Below are positions 1 to 8,965 of a stretch of DNA of 64,000 nt, in pieces. How positions within the stretch are numbered: position 1 is the first letter of the stretch; every line of letters starts with the position of its first letter. The translations under genes were made by a program, and so were the position numbers. The DNA comes from Lactococcus protaetiae. Lineage in GTDB: Bacteria > Bacillota > Bacilli > Lactobacillales > Streptococcaceae. Under the pieces are notes generated by a model. The model worked only from the letters and a program-made list of their open reading frames with translations, did not search any database and was not told the DNA's origin. The stretch lies in contig NZ_CP041356.1 of NCBI RefSeq assembly GCF_006965445.1, forward strand, positions 1,798,001 to 1,862,000, written 5' to 3'.

Positions 1-1
1 A

Positions 2-931
2 GCTGATGCGACTTCTAATGTTCGGGCAGCGAAAATTTTTGGATTGACGGCAAGCGGAACCCATGCTCATGCACTTGTTCAAAGTTATGGAAATGACTAC
101 GATGCTTTTAAAGCTTATGCCATGACCCATCATGATTGTGTTTTCCTCGTGGATACATACGATACATTGAGAGTCGGCGTGCCTAGTGCGATAAGAGTTG
201 CGCGTGAATTTGGCGACAAAATAAATTTTCAAGGGGTGCGTATTGACTCTGGGGATATGGCTTATATTTCCAAAAAAGTTCGTCAACAATTGGATGAAGC
301 AGGTTTTACAGAAGCAAAGATTTACGCATCAAATGATCTTGACGAATCAACCATTTTGAGCTTAAAGATGCAAAAAGCAAAAATTGATGTTTGGGGTGTT
401 GGGACAAAATTAATCACAGCCTATGACCAGCCTGCATTAGGCGCTGTTTATAAGTTGGTATCAATGGAAGATGAACAAGGCGAGATGAAAGACACGATTA
501 AGCTTTCAAGCAATGCTGAAAAAGTGTCTACACCAGGTAAGAAGCAAGTGTGGCGTATTACCAAAAAAGCGGATGGAAAATCTGAAGGGGATTATATCAC
601 ATTTAGTGATGAGCGCCCTGATCAAGATGAGGAAATCTATATGTTCCACCCGCTCTATACCTATATCAACAAAAACATTCGTGATTTTAATGCGAAGCCG
701 TTGTTAAAGCCAATATTTGTTGATGGAGAACTTGTCTATGATTTGCCAAGCCTTCCTGAAATCAAAACTTTTGCGCGTGAAAATCTTGATGAACTTTGGG
801 ATGAATACAAGCGAGATTTGAATCCTCAGCCTTATCCTGTTGACTTGTCACAAGAATTGTGGAATCATAAAATGCGCTTGATTTCTGAAGTACGTACAAT
901 CGTTTCAATGATGAAGTTGGATGAAAAATGA
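2..931 (+). CDS. pncB: Nicotinate phosphoribosyltransferase, C-terminal part (5' end outside window)
   Basis: NAPRTase converts nicotinate and PRPP to nicotinate mononucleotide in the NAD salvage pathway (cytosolic). The frame is open from the first bases, so the gene begins before the window; about 309 residues are visible out of roughly 480-490 usual for the Gram-positive family. Seen directly: the DATSNVRAAK segment, the SGTHAHA stretch, and R-IDSGD and VWGVGT, which are typical NAPRTase phosphoribosyl-binding elements. The TGA stop overlaps the ATG of the next gene (ATGA), and nadE follows about 900 bp downstream, so two NAD-synthesis genes are neighbours. The call rests on recognition of the family motifs and is firm; only the N-terminus is unseen. 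Confidence 0.93.
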   Translation, partial: ADATSNVRAAKIFGLTASGTHAHALVQSYGNDYDAFKAYAMTHHDCVFLVDTYDTLRVGVPSAIRVAREFGDKINFQGVRIDSGDMAYISKKVRQQLDEAGFTEAKIYASNDLDESTILSLKMQKAKIDVWGVGTKLITAYDQPALGAVYKLVSMEDEQGEMKDTIKLSSNAEKVSTPGKKQVWRITKKADGKSEGDYITFSDERPDQDEEIYMFHPLYTYINKNIRDFNAKPLLKPIFVDGELVYDLPSLPEIKTFARENLDELWDEYKRDLNPQPYPVDLSQELWNHKMRLISEVRTIVSMMKLDEK

Positions 932-1413
932 GAATAAGAGCGATAGATATATCTGACGCCCAAATTTTTTGGGAGTTAAAAAAGCAACTAGACACAGAAA
1001 CAAAGTTTATGATGTTAGAGCCAGATGAACGGAAGTTTGTTTTTGGTGAAACAATTGGTCAGATTGCAAGAATGGATTATTTGATTGGGGCTGAGGTTGA
1101 TGGAAAACTTGTCGGCTATTTATCAGCAAAGTGTGGAAAGGCAAATCGGATTAAGCAGACGGCTTATATTGTAGTTGGAGTTTTAGAAGATTTTCAACAT
1201 CAAGGCTTGGGAGGACGGTTTTTCGACGAACTTGACGAGTGGGCAAAAGAAAAGAAGCTCAAACGCTTGGAACTCACGGTCATGTCAAGAAACACGACAG
1301 CAATTGCACTTTACCAAAAACACGGTTTTGCCATTGAAGGCGTGCGTCGTCAATCAATGTGTGTTGATGATGAATTTATTGATGAGTTTTACATGAGTAA
1401 AATCTTTGAATAA
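928..1413 (+). CDS. GNAT family N-acetyltransferase
   Basis: A 161-residue GCN5-related acetyltransferase. The acetyl-CoA binding motif A is visible around residues 89-100 (EDFQHQGLGGRFFDEL, a Q-x-x-G-x-G type loop) and the C-terminal NTTAIALYQKHGF segment is the usual motif B. Substrate is unknown; the family acetylates small molecules or protein N-termini. The start ATG overlaps the pncB stop (ATGA), so translation is probably coupled to pncB. A CTGTCAG palindrome begins immediately after the stop codon. Confidence 0.85.
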   Translation: MRIRAIDISDAQIFWELKKQLDTETKFMMLEPDERKFVFGETIGQIARMDYLIGAEVDGKLVGYLSAKCGKANRIKQTAYIVVGVLEDFQHQGLGGRFFDELDEWAKEKKLKRLELTVMSRNTTAIALYQKHGFAIEGVRRQSMCVDDEFIDEFYMSKIFE

Positions 1414-1435
1414 TTCTGTCAGTATGCTGACAGAA
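1414..1435. repeat. CTGTCAG palindrome, N4 spacer form
   Basis: Inverted pair with 9-base arms around spacer TATG, starting directly after the GNAT stop codon. It can form an RNA hairpin on either strand. A second short hairpin, with arms ATCATCAGT and ACTGATGAT, follows. Confidence 0.85.
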
Positions 1436-1515
1436 TCATCAGTAAAACTGATGATTTCTCCATTCTGCCAGTTCAATAATCGGGTTAATCGTATTGAACT
1501 TACAGAGTAAATACT

Positions 1516-1535
1516 TACTGACAGTTTTGTCAGTA
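1516..1535. repeat. CTGTCAG family, reversed-order pair
   Basis: Half-sites in the opposite arrangement, CTGACA then TGTCAG, separated by four bases, with flanking TA on both sides. Confidence 0.6.
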
Positions 1536-1634
1536 TATGATACTAAGAGAAAGGAGCTGAGTTCATCTCCTGAGCGTAGCGATTAGATAAGATGGAATCT
1601 TGACTGTGCCAAGAACTTCCACTTTCTAATACTG

Positions 1635-1667
1635 TTTAATTTCTAAAAGGAACTTTTAGAAATTAAA
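1635..1667. repeat. Perfect 15-bp inverted repeat (hairpin)
   Basis: Left arm TTTAATTTCTAAAAG, loop GAA, right arm the exact complement. It lacks a downstream T-run, so a simple intrinsic terminator is not supported. It lies 170 bp upstream of nadE. Confidence 0.8.
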
Positions 1668-1834
1668 GTTTGCCATAAACGTAATGTGTTAAGCTGGCAG
1701 ATAAGAAAAGCAAGGCTTTTCCCAATCGTCGCAAGGCAGCATATTTACAGTTCAACTACCAAATCTGCGTAAGCAGATTTAGAGATGAACTAGTATAAAA
1801 AACTACGTCCCTGAGAAGTCGGACTCATCTTATT

Positions 1835-2659
1835 ATGACATTACAAAATGAAATTATCGCATTACTTGGTGTAAAAGCTGAGATTGATGTAAAAGCAGAA
1901 ATTCGTGTATCTATTGATTTTCTAAAAAATTATTTGAAGAAATATCCTTTCATCAAATCCTTTGTACTGGGTATTTCTGGAGGTCAAGACTCAAGTTTAG
2001 CCGGACGTTTGGCACAAGTTGCTATTGAAGAAATGCGACTGGAAACTGGTGATGACAGTTATCAATTTATTGCAATTCGTTTGCCTTACGGAGTGCAGGC
2101 TGATGAAGCCGATGCACAACGTGCGTTGAAGTTTATCAAACCTGATATAAGTCTTGCGGTCAATATCAAATCAGCTGTTGACGGACAGCTGTCAGCACTG
2201 ACAGAAGCTGGTGTCAGCGTTTCAGACTTTAACAAGGGAAATATTAAAGCTCGTCAACGTATGATTACACAATATGCAGTAGCAGGTGAATACAAAGGAG
2301 CGGTTCTCGGTACTGACCATGCGGCCGAAAATATCACAGGATTCTTTACAAAATTTGGTGATGGTGGCGCAGATTTATTACCAATTTTTCGCCTAAATAA
2401 GCGTCAAGGTAAACAACTTTTAGCAGAACTTGGCGCAGACCCTGCTATTTACGAAAAGATACCTACCGCAGACCTTGAGGATGGAAAACCAGGGCTTGCT
2501 GACGAGGTAGCACTTGGTGTTACTTATGACAATATTGATGATTATTTGGAAGGCAAAACGATTCCTAAAGAGGCTGCAGACAAGATAGAAGCATGGTGGA
2601 ATAAAACTCAACATAAGCGCCACCTGCCAATTACCGTATTTGACGATTTTTGGAAATAA
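1835..2659 (+). CDS. nadE: NH3-dependent NAD+ synthetase
   Basis: Amidates nicotinic acid adenine dinucleotide to NAD+ using ammonia and ATP, the last step of NAD synthesis. The 274-residue length matches the bacterial NadE family. The ATP-pyrophosphatase P-loop SGGQDSS is at about residues 48-54; [19 protein letters not shown] and the C-terminal HKRHLP segment are also typical. No good Shine-Dalgarno sequence precedes the ATG, so the start is chosen by homology of the N-terminus. Residues 119-124 read LSALTE and are encoded by a CTGTCAG palindrome (2189-2204); by length this replaces rather than enlarges the family sequence. A terminator follows at 2667-2694. Confidence 0.95.
   Translation: MTLQNEIIALLGVKAEIDVKAEIRVSIDFLKNYLKKYPFIKSFVLGISGGQDSSLAGRLAQVAIEEMRLETGDDSYQFIAIRLPYGVQADEADAQRALKFIKPDISLAVNIKSAVDGQLSALTEAGVSVSDFNKGNIKARQRMITQYAVAGEYKGAVLGTDHAAENITGFFTKFGDGGADLLPIFRLNKRQGKQLLAELGADPAIYEKIPTADLEDGKPGLADEVALGVTYDNIDDYLEGKTIPKEAADKIEAWWNKTQHKRHLPITVFDDFWK
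2189..2204. repeat. CTGTCAG palindrome inside nadE, N2 form
   Basis: CTGTCAG-CA-CTGACAG, in frame to encode L-S-A-L-T-(E). Confidence 0.9.
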
Positions 2660-2666
2660 AAAAATG

Positions 2667-2694
2667 ATACCTTTCTCGTCAGAAAGGTATTTTT
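2667..2694 (+). terminator. Intrinsic terminator of nadE
   Basis: Stem ATACCTTTCT / AGAAAGGTAT with CGTC loop, then TTTT, 8 bases after the nadE stop. Confidence 0.85.
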
Positions 2695-2772
2695 GCATTA
2701 TACTTGAAGTAGTCACTTCAAAACGGATGAAGCATAGTTTTTTCGATTTCACTAAGACTTAGGCTACAAGTA

Positions 2773-2781
2773 TGTTATAAT
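2773..2781 (+). promoter_or_regulatory. Extended -10 promoter of ABC exporter genes
   Basis: TGT followed by TATAAT; no good -35 is seen at 17 bp. It lies 54 bp upstream of the ATPase gene. Confidence 0.6.
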
Positions 2782-2834
2782 CTAGAGTAAAAGGCTTACA
2801 AGATGGGCTCAATTTGAAAGAAAAGAGGTAAAAG

Positions 2835-3536
2835 ATGTCGTTCATAGAAATCATCAATGAATCAAAAAAATATCAAACGGGTTCAGAAGTTATCTTTGCC
2901 AATGACCATGTTAATTTTGAAATTGAAAAAGGTGAGCTGGCAGTTATTTTAGGTTCGTCAGGGGCAGGAAAATCTACCGTACTCAATATTCTAGGTGGGA
3001 TGGATACCTGTGATGAGGGCGAGTTATTTATAGATGGAGAAAACATTGCTCATTTTTCAGAAAAAGAATTGATTAAATATCGCAGGTATGCTGTGGGATT
3101 TGTTTTTCAATTTTATAACTTGGTGAACAATTTGACAGCAAAAGAAAATGTAGAATTAGCTTCAGAAATTGTGGACACAGCACTAGACCCAGAAACTGTA
3201 CTGCAAGACGTAGGACTTGCTCATCGGATTCATAATTTTCCTTCACAACTTTCAGGCGGAGAGCAGCAGCGAGTTGCAATTGCACGGGCAATTGCCAAAA
3301 ATCCAAAGATTTTGCTGTGTGATGAGCCGACAGGGGCATTAGATTATCAAACAGGAAAACAGATTTTAAAACTTTTGCAGGATCGGACAAGAAAACAAGG
3401 AACTACGGTCATTATTGTTACTCACAATGCTGCAATTGCGAGAATTGCCAATCGTGTCATTCAGATGCATGATGGAAAAATCAAGACTATCGCAATCAAC
3501 CAATATCCAGAAGACATAGAGGGAATTGAGTGGTAA
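2835..3536 (+). CDS. ABC transporter ATP-binding protein (MacB/LolD type)
   Basis: A 233-residue cytoplasmic ATPase. Walker [10 protein letters not shown] is at about residues 39-47, the signature [14 protein letters not shown] near 139-152, Walker [13 protein letters not shown] near 158-169, and the switch histidine in VTHN near 195. The sequence is of the LolD/MacB/SalX group, whose members work with FtsX-like permeases to export peptides, antimicrobials or lipids or to transmit mechanical force. The next gene, 3 bp downstream, is such a permease. The ribosome-binding site AAAGAGG precedes the ATG. Substrate cannot be told from sequence. Confidence 0.9.
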   Translation: MSFIEIINESKKYQTGSEVIFANDHVNFEIEKGELAVILGSSGAGKSTVLNILGGMDTCDEGELFIDGENIAHFSEKELIKYRRYAVGFVFQFYNLVNNLTAKENVELASEIVDTALDPETVLQDVGLAHRIHNFPSQLSGGEQQRVAIARAIAKNPKILLCDEPTGALDYQTGKQILKLLQDRTRKQGTTVIIVTHNAAIARIANRVIQMHDGKIKTIAINQYPEDIEGIEW

Positions 3537-3539
3537 GTT

Positions 3540-6236
3540 ATGGCGAAAAAGACAATAAATAAGGATGTCAGACGTTCTATTACTGGTTCTTTGGGACGTT
3601 TTCTTTCTATTTTTTCTTTGATGGTGCTGGGTGTTTTTGCATTTGTGGGATTGAAAGTTTCAGGACCGAATATGCGTGCAACAGCAGAACACTTTTATAC
3701 ACAACATAGGTTGGCAGATTTGACAGTGACTTCAACTTTAGGATTAGATGATAGCGATCAAAAGTTGATCAAAGCAACTTCAGGTGTGAAGCAGGTAGAG
3801 TTTGGTTATTTTCGTGATGTGTTACTCAAAGGTACACATACAAGTTTGCGCTTATTTTCTCCTCCTCAAGATTTGTCAACCTATGCACTGCAGGCAGGGA
3901 GGATGCCAACACAGATGGGTGAGATTGCACTAGATTATCTTTATGAAGGACAGTTTCGCTTGGGTGACACCATTGATTTTACGGAAGAAAAATCAGATGG
4001 AAATTATATTTTGCGCCAACATTCATTTAAAATTGTTGGATTTGTTAAATCAAGTGAGTATGTAGATAAAAATGATTTTGGCCGGACAACAATTGGTACC
4101 GGACAACTCAATGGTTATGGGGTGGTTCCTAAAAATACTTTTGATTCTCCCGTCTATATGATTGCGAGGATGACGTTTACTCGAATGCAAGGCTTATCAA
4201 TCTATGACGTGCGCTATAATGATTTGGCAAGTCATTATCAAACAAAAGTTGAAAATCAACTCAAAAATCAGCCTGAAAATCGTTTGAAAGCATTAAAAAC
4301 TAAACCACAGCAACAGATTGATTCAGCAAAAATTGAGTTAAAGCAAAAAGAGCAACAGATTGCCCAGCAAAAATCACAGTTAGAGACACAACAGCAGCAA
4401 CTCACAGCTGCCGAGGCCACAGGATTACCTGTGAGTCCTGAGATGCAAGCTGAAATTGATGATGGACAGCAGCAAATAAAACAAGCACAAGCAAAAATCA
4501 CGACTGCTCAATCTGACTTGCAGACAAAACAAGAGGCGCTCAATCGTTTAGTTGCACCGGTCTATACTGTTAATAATCGTAAAGATGGGAATCCAGGTTA
4601 TCAGAGCTTTCTTGATGATTCTACACGAATCGATACATTATCTAATGTTTTTCCAGTTGTGCTTTTTGCGATTGCACTCTTGGTGAGTTTGACGACAATG
4701 ACTCGTTTTGTTGAGGAGGAACGAAGTAATCTTGGTTTACTCAAGGCTTTAGGCTATTCTAATCGACAAATTCATCAGAAATTTATCATTTATGGCTTAG
4801 TATCCAGTGGAAGTGGGGCAGTGGTTGGAACAATTTTGGGGCATACTTTTTTACCGATTGCGGTATTTAATGCTTACACTGCCTCGTCAACATTCTCTAA
4901 TTTGCGGTTGACTTTTTCTGTTTTTTGGACAATCGTAGCATTTTTGATTGCGATTGCTTGTAGTGTGCTACCTGCATATTGGGTGGTTTATCAGGAGTTA
5001 CGTGCGGCACCTGCTCAACTATTTTTGGCGAAAGCTCCGAAGGCAGGCTCACGGATTTTATTGGAAAAAATTGGTTTTATATGGCGGCGGATGAGTTTCA
5101 CTTATAAAGTAACTGCTCGTAATCTATTTCGCTATAAAAAACGGATGCTGATGACAATTTTCGGAGTGGCAGGTTGTACGGCACTGCTTGTGATGGGATT
5201 TGGGATTCGTGATTCGATTTCGGGTCTTGCGAGTCGGCAATTTGGTGACATTTTGCACTATGACATGATTGCAGTAGAGCAGGAGAAGATGTCAAACAGC
5301 GAGCGTGATGAATTAGATAAAAAATTGAATTCGGACACGATTGCTTCACATTTGTCGGTGCATTTTGAACAATTGACTAAAAAGACGGATGATAACGAAA
5401 CACAACAAATTAGTATGATTGTGCCAAATCAAACGAATCATTTTTCACAATATGTTACTTTAAGAAATCGCATTTCACAAAAAAAGTTACCCTTAACAGA
5501 TTCAGGCGCGATTATTTCCGAAAAGCTTTCTGATTTGCTGAATGCTAAAGTAGGTGATTATTTCACAGTTGAAAATGCTGACCATAAACAGTTTAAAATT
5601 CGCATTTCTGGCATTACTGAGATGTATATGGGACATTATCTGTTCATGAGTCCAATAGAATACCAGCACGTTTTTGGTAAGAGCTTTGCAGCAAATGCTC
5701 AATTGATTAAACTTACAGATTCTAAAGAGAGTAACGTTCGGGAGCAGTCAGCTAAGTTGATGAGTTTACCTGCTGTGGCAGCTATTTCACAGAATATTGA
5801 TATGCGCAATACAATTGATGCGTTTATGCAAGGAATGAATAGTGTCATGTTCGTCTTGATTATATGTGCGATTTTACTTGCGGTGGTAGTGATTTATAAT
5901 CTGACAAACATCAATGTTTCTGAGCGAATTCGTGAGCTTTCAACGATTAAAGTCCTTGGATTTTATGACCGAGAAGTGACAATGTATATTTATCGTGAAA
6001 CGATTTTATTGAGTTTCATTGGTATATTTTGTGGTTTTGGATTGGGTGCTTTCTTCCATCGATTTATTATTGAGCAGGTCGCTCCTGATTTAGTCATGTT
6101 CAATCCAGCATTATTGTGGACAAATTTACTCTTGTCTGCAACGATTACGATGGCAACAACGCTTGCTCTGAGTCTATTTGTTCATTTTAAATTAAAACGT
6201 GTAGATATGTTGGGTGCTTTGAAATCAATTGATTGA
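3540..6236 (+). CDS. FtsX-like ABC permease with large extracellular coiled coil
   Basis: An 898-residue membrane protein paired with the ATPase just upstream. It has an N-terminal membrane segment (about residues 18-40), a long extracytoplasmic region, a glutamine/lysine-rich coiled coil at about residues 250-335, a first FtsX domain with three membrane helices (about 365-485), a second N-terminal helix near 535-555, a second extracytoplasmic region and a final FtsX domain (about 765-890). Two FtsX repeats in one chain mean one polypeptide could supply the whole permease. The coiled coil resembles those of permeases that bridge the cell wall, so a mechanotransmission or export role is possible, but this is inference. 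Terminator hairpins follow. Confidence 0.88.
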   Translation: MAKKTINKDVRRSITGSLGRFLSIFSLMVLGVFAFVGLKVSGPNMRATAEHFYTQHRLADLTVTSTLGLDDSDQKLIKATSGVKQVEFGYFRDVLLKGTHTSLRLFSPPQDLSTYALQAGRMPTQMGEIALDYLYEGQFRLGDTIDFTEEKSDGNYILRQHSFKIVGFVKSSEYVDKNDFGRTTIGTGQLNGYGVVPKNTFDSPVYMIARMTFTRMQGLSIYDVRYNDLASHYQTKVENQLKNQPENRLKALKTKPQQQIDSAKIELKQKEQQIAQQKSQLETQQQQLTAAEATGLPVSPEMQAEIDDGQQQIKQAQAKITTAQSDLQTKQEALNRLVAPVYTVNNRKDGNPGYQSFLDDSTRIDTLSNVFPVVLFAIALLVSLTTMTRFVEEERSNLGLLKALGYSNRQIHQKFIIYGLVSSGSGAVVGTILGHTFLPIAVFNAYTASSTFSNLRLTFSVFWTIVAFLIAIACSVLPAYWVVYQELRAAPAQLFLAKAPKAGSRILLEKIGFIWRRMSFTYKVTARNLFRYKKRMLMTIFGVAGCTALLVMGFGIRDSISGLASRQFGDILHYDMIAVEQEKMSNSERDELDKKLNSDTIASHLSVHFEQLTKKTDDNETQQISMIVPNQTNHFSQYVTLRNRISQKKLPLTDSGAIISEKLSDLLNAKVGDYFTVENADHKQFKIRISGITEMYMGHYLFMSPIEYQHVFGKSFAANAQLIKLTDSKESNVREQSAKLMSLPAVAAISQNIDMRNTIDAFMQGMNSVMFVLIICAILLAVVVIYNLTNINVSERIRELSTIKVLGFYDREVTMYIYRETILLSFIGIFCGFGLGAFFHRFIIEQVAPDLVMFNPALLWTNLLLSATITMATTLALSLFVHFKLKRVDMLGALKSID

Positions 6237-6250
6237 AAATAAGATAAAAA

Positions 6251-6277
6251 AATTACTGACAGCACTGTGTCAGTAAT
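6251..6277. terminator. Terminator hairpin between convergent genes, built from CTGTCAG-family half-sites
   Basis: AATTACTGACA pairs with TGTCAGTAATT around a short loop and is followed by TTTT. It sits 15 bp after the permease stop. Half-sites are in reversed order. Confidence 0.8.
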
Positions 6278-6285
6278 TTTTACTT

Positions 6286-6310
6286 TCTGTCAGTATGCTG
6301 ACAGATTTTT
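6286..6310. terminator. CTGTCAG palindrome (N4) acting as terminator
   Basis: TCTGTCAG-TATG-CTGACAGA followed by a run of T; second of two stacked hairpins between the plus-strand permease and minus-strand gatD. Confidence 0.8.
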
Positions 6311-6326
6311 TATCATCAGAATCAAT

Positions 6327-7112
6327 CTATTTTTCGGATTTGCGTTTAATATCAGTGATGTTTTGTCCTTTTTCTTCATCTGACAAAATTTCTTCAAAGC
6401 TTGGAAGTGAAATGGATTGACCATATTTTTGACGCAAAGCAGTAGTGACAAGTCTGTAAGCAAGTCGGCTATTTCTTGATAAGATAGGTCCATGAAAGTA
6501 AGTACCGAAGGTGTTTTTATAAATCAATCCTTCGGTATTATCATCTGGATTGTTGCCACCGCCATAGACAACACGCCCCAACGGTTTTTCATCTTCCGAT
6601 AAATAAGTGATGCCAGAATGATTTTCAAAGCCATAATAGGTTTCGCCAAATTCGTCATTGTGTGTTTCAATATCACCGATAAAACGGTCAGTGCGCAGGT
6701 TTTCTGTGTAATGTCCAAGAATCCCAGTTCCTGCGATTTTATGACCTGAAGCGTTGACATAATATTGTCCGAGCATTTGATAGCCACCGCAGATGGCAAG
6801 CAGAGGTTTGTCAGCTTCAATATAGGATTTTAGAGGTTCTGTCAGTGCTGACAGACTTCCATCAGCGATAATTTCTTGCTCGTAATCTTGTCCACCACCC
6901 CAAAAAACGAGGTCGTAGCGCTCTTTATCGAAACTGTCGCCAAGGGACACAATCTCAAAGGTCATCTCGCAACCAAGCTTTTCGCCAACATACTTGAGCA
7001 TGAGAATATTGCCATTATCGCCATAAGTATTCATTAAATCACCATAAAGATGGGCGATGGTCAATTCAAATTTTGGATGTTCAAGATTGGATTTTAGTGA
7101 AATATAAGTCAT
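6327..7112 (-). CDS. gatD: Lipid II isoglutaminyl synthase, glutamine amidotransferase subunit
   Basis: GatD supplies ammonia from glutamine to MurT, which amidates the D-Glu of the peptidoglycan stem peptide. The 261-residue product is a class I-type amidotransferase: [11 protein letters not shown] near residue 75, the nucleophile cysteine in [12 protein letters not shown] near residue 105, and [10 protein letters not shown] with the catalytic histidine near residue 210. The start at 7112 is chosen because GAAAGGAAA lies just upstream and its ATG overlaps the TGA of the preceding gene (ATGA); a longer upstream ATG lacks such support. Residues encoded around 6839-6854 read LSALTE from a CTGTCAG palindrome. 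It is the last gene of the murT operon. Confidence 0.92.
   Translation of the reverse strand: MTYISLKSNLEHPKFELTIAHLYGDLMNTYGDNGNILMLKYVGEKLGCEMTFEIVSLGDSFDKERYDLVFWGGGQDYEQEIIADGSLSALTEPLKSYIEADKPLLAICGGYQMLGQYYVNASGHKIAGTGILGHYTENLRTDRFIGDIETHNDEFGETYYGFENHSGITYLSEDEKPLGRVVYGGGNNPDDNTEGLIYKNTFGTYFHGPILSRNSRLAYRLVTTALRQKYGQSISLPSFEEILSDEEKGQNITDIKRKSEK
6839..6854. repeat. CTGTCAG palindrome inside gatD, N2 form
   Basis: CTGTCAG-TG-CTGACAG; on the coding (minus) strand it encodes L-S-A-L-T-E. Confidence 0.9.
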
Positions 7113-7579
7113 AAATTTCCTTTCAGTTTTTGAATCCATGCGTCAAGATAAAAGTCAACTTGATAAGTGTTATAGCCCCGGAACTGCTTGGTAAAATGAG
7201 CTTCATAAATTTCTTTTGGCGTATGTGTTTTCTGGATAAACTCATCAATTTCGCAAGGATTATAGCCTCGAAATACCACTTTGAAATCAGGATGAGCAAG
7301 GTCAACTTTTGCTAGAGATTCAAGACGTTTGCGCTCTTGCTCATCTGCGTGTTCAATGTTGTAGCGGTAAGCAGCGAGTTCTTGAAGATAGAACTTAACA
7401 TCTTGTTTATCATAACCCATAGCGCTGCTTGAAAAACTCTTGTTCTTGATTTGTTCAGGAGGTAAGGGATTTTCAGCCAGCTGGCGTAAGAATAAATCGA
7501 CTTCACCACGATTATAGCCAAGTGCAGATTTTATGAAATGCTTTTTATTGGGATATTCGTACTCGTCAATTTTTTTCAT
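7109..7579 (-). CDS. Small protein of four DivIVA-like repeats, coupled to murT and gatD
   Basis: A 156-residue protein with no membrane segment. It is made almost entirely of four copies of the short DivIVA-domain core: [17 protein letters not shown] (about residues 18-34), [17 protein letters not shown] (about 52-68), [13 protein letters not shown] (about 104-116) and [16 protein letters not shown] (about 133-148). Known DivIVA proteins use this GY-x3-EVD-x-F-L motif at their membrane-binding N-terminus and usually carry one copy followed by a coiled coil; here there is no long coiled coil. Its ATG overlaps the murT stop (TAATG) and its stop overlaps gatD (ATGA), so the three are probably made together. 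Inference: a scaffold or localiser for the MurT-GatD enzyme at division sites. The function is unproven. Confidence 0.85.
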   Translation of the reverse strand: MKKIDEYEYPNKKHFIKSALGYNRGEVDLFLRQLAENPLPPEQIKNKSFSSSAMGYDKQDVKFYLQELAAYRYNIEHADEQERKRLESLAKVDLAHPDFKVVFRGYNPCEIDEFIQKTHTPKEIYEAHFTKQFRGYNTYQVDFYLDAWIQKLKGNL

Positions 7580-8928
7580 TACTTCATTTCTCCGTCAATC
7601 AGATGTTCTTTTGAAAGAAGTTCACGCATAGCAAGCATTGCTGTGTAAGTTGCAAGGATATAGACATGGCTGGTTTTGGCTGATTTTATGTCTCTCAAAA
7701 CGCTGGCTAGATTGTCACGTTCAGAAATCTTGTCGGCATCAAAACCAGTGACGCGCATCCGACGTGCCATTTCGCTTGCTCTAGCACCACCTGTAACAAT
7801 CTGGTCAATTTCCATTTCTCGGAGTAATTCAAAATTAGCATCCCAAATCCAACTCGTGTCAATTCCGTCAGCATAATTTGCATTCAAAAGGCTGATTAAG
7901 GTAAAGGGATAGTTTGCCAATTTCATCATTTCTAAGGCTTGATTGGCACCAACGGGGTTTTTAATCAATACGATTGTGACTTTTTTGCCATCAATTTCAA
8001 GTGTTTCCTGACGACCAAAGACAGCTTTTGACTCATTGAAACCAGCAGCGATTTTTTCTGCAGGAACATCAAAATATTCGGCAACAGAAACTGCAGCTAG
8101 TGCATTGTAAATATTGTAAAGCCCGCCGACATTGATTTTATAAGAATTTCCGTCAATGACAAAACGTGATGAAGTATTTGTGATTTCTGTCAGTTCTGAC
8201 AGCTTATAGTCAAGTGATGGGCGAGCGAATCCGCAATTTACACAGATATAATTTCCAAGATTAGCATAAGTATTCATTTTGTAAGCAAGAATGTGATGAC
8301 ATCTAGGACAAACAATTCCCTCGGTATTGTAGTGAGCGTGAGTTGGAGTGTGTTCCTCATGGTCGAAACCGTAATATTTGACTTTGTTCACCAATTTTTT
8401 AGAATTAAATAATGGACTATCGCCATTGAGCAGAACTGTCGCAGTAGGTAAGTTCTCAGCTCCTTTTACAATGAAATCATAAGTCGTATAAATTTCACCA
8501 TAACGATCCATTTGGTCACGAAAAATATTGGTAAATACAAAAAGTGAGGGTTTGATATACTCTGTAATTTTTGGCAGACTTGCTTCGTCAATCTCTAATA
8601 CTGCAAATTTTTTCTGAGGATTCCTTGTTTTTGGTGCTTTCAAAAAAGTCGAGACGATTCCAGTAATCATATTGGCACCAGAAGGATTAGTCACGACAGG
8701 GCCAAAAGCCTTCTCCAAAATCCCTACCGTCAGAGCTGTTGTCAGTGTCTTACCGTTGGTTCCAGTAATGACAATAATTTCATAATTTTTTGTCATTACT
8801 GACAGAATATTTGGATCAATTTTTAACGCAAGTTTGCCGGGTAAAGTTGAGCCACGTCTAAAAAATTTCTCCAAGACAAAAGCTGATGATTTCCCAACAA
8901 AACTCGCAAATGAAGTTTTTATAGTCAT
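7579..8928 (-). CDS. murT: Lipid II isoglutaminyl synthase, Mur ligase subunit
   Basis: MurT activates the gamma-carboxyl of D-Glu in lipid II with ATP and, with GatD, converts it to D-isoglutamine. The roughly 449-residue product has the Mur ligase P-loop ITGTNGKT (about residues 54-61), a four-cysteine zinc ribbon characteristic of MurT (CPRC ... CVNC, about 205-230) and the C-terminal MurT domain (LINANYADG-like stretch seen as LLNANYADG). The ATG at 8928 is preferred over one 51 bases upstream because a -10 box (8936-8941) lies only 7 bp before it, which predicts a leaderless mRNA. A CTGTCAG palindrome (8187-8202) encodes LSELTE between the zinc ribbon and the following domain. Confidence 0.93.
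   Translation of the reverse strand: MTIKTSFASFVGKSSAFVLEKFFRRGSTLPGKLALKIDPNILSVMTKNYEIIVITGTNGKTLTTALTVGILEKAFGPVVTNPSGANMITGIVSTFLKAPKTRNPQKKFAVLEIDEASLPKITEYIKPSLFVFTNIFRDQMDRYGEIYTTYDFIVKGAENLPTATVLLNGDSPLFNSKKLVNKVKYYGFDHEEHTPTHAHYNTEGIVCPRCHHILAYKMNTYANLGNYICVNCGFARPSLDYKLSELTEITNTSSRFVIDGNSYKINVGGLYNIYNALAAVSVAEYFDVPAEKIAAGFNESKAVFGRQETLEIDGKKVTIVLIKNPVGANQALEMMKLANYPFTLISLLNANYADGIDTSWIWDANFELLREMEIDQIVTGGARASEMARRMRVTGFDADKISERDNLASVLRDIKSAKTSHVYILATYTAMLAMRELLSKEHLIDGEMK
8187..8202. repeat. CTGTCAG palindrome inside murT, N2 form
   Basis: CTGTCAG-TT-CTGACAG; on the coding (minus) strand it encodes L-S-E-L-T-E. Confidence 0.88.
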
Positions 8929-8935
8929 ATGCAAT

Positions 8936-8965
8936 ATTCTACCATATAATCTTATTTTTTGGCAA
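8936..8965 (-). promoter_or_regulatory. murT operon promoter placed for a leaderless transcript
   Basis: Minus strand: TTGCCA, 18-bp spacer, TAGAAT with an upstream TGG (extended -10). Only 7 bp separate the -10 from the ATG, so the predicted first base is at or next to the start codon. No Shine-Dalgarno sequence fits in between. Confidence 0.65.

Larger units (their letters stand above)
1414..1834. other. 421-bp gap before nadE rich in small inverted repeats
   Basis: No convincing ORF. Holds the palindrome at 1414-1435, an oppositely arranged pair (CTGACAG then TGTCAG) at 1516-1535, a perfect 15-bp inverted repeat at 1635-1667 with a GAA loop, and a small hairpin at 1761-1780 (AAATCTGC / GCAGATTT). 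The hairpins resemble pieces of the mosaic repeats seen elsewhere in the window. I see no clear promoter or ribosome-binding site for nadE here. Confidence 0.6.

Noticed and set aside
6290-6493. Small ORF on the minus strand overlapping gatD
   Set aside because: It is an out-of-frame shadow of gatD with no ribosome-binding site or family motif; the same applies to many other overlapping small ORFs.
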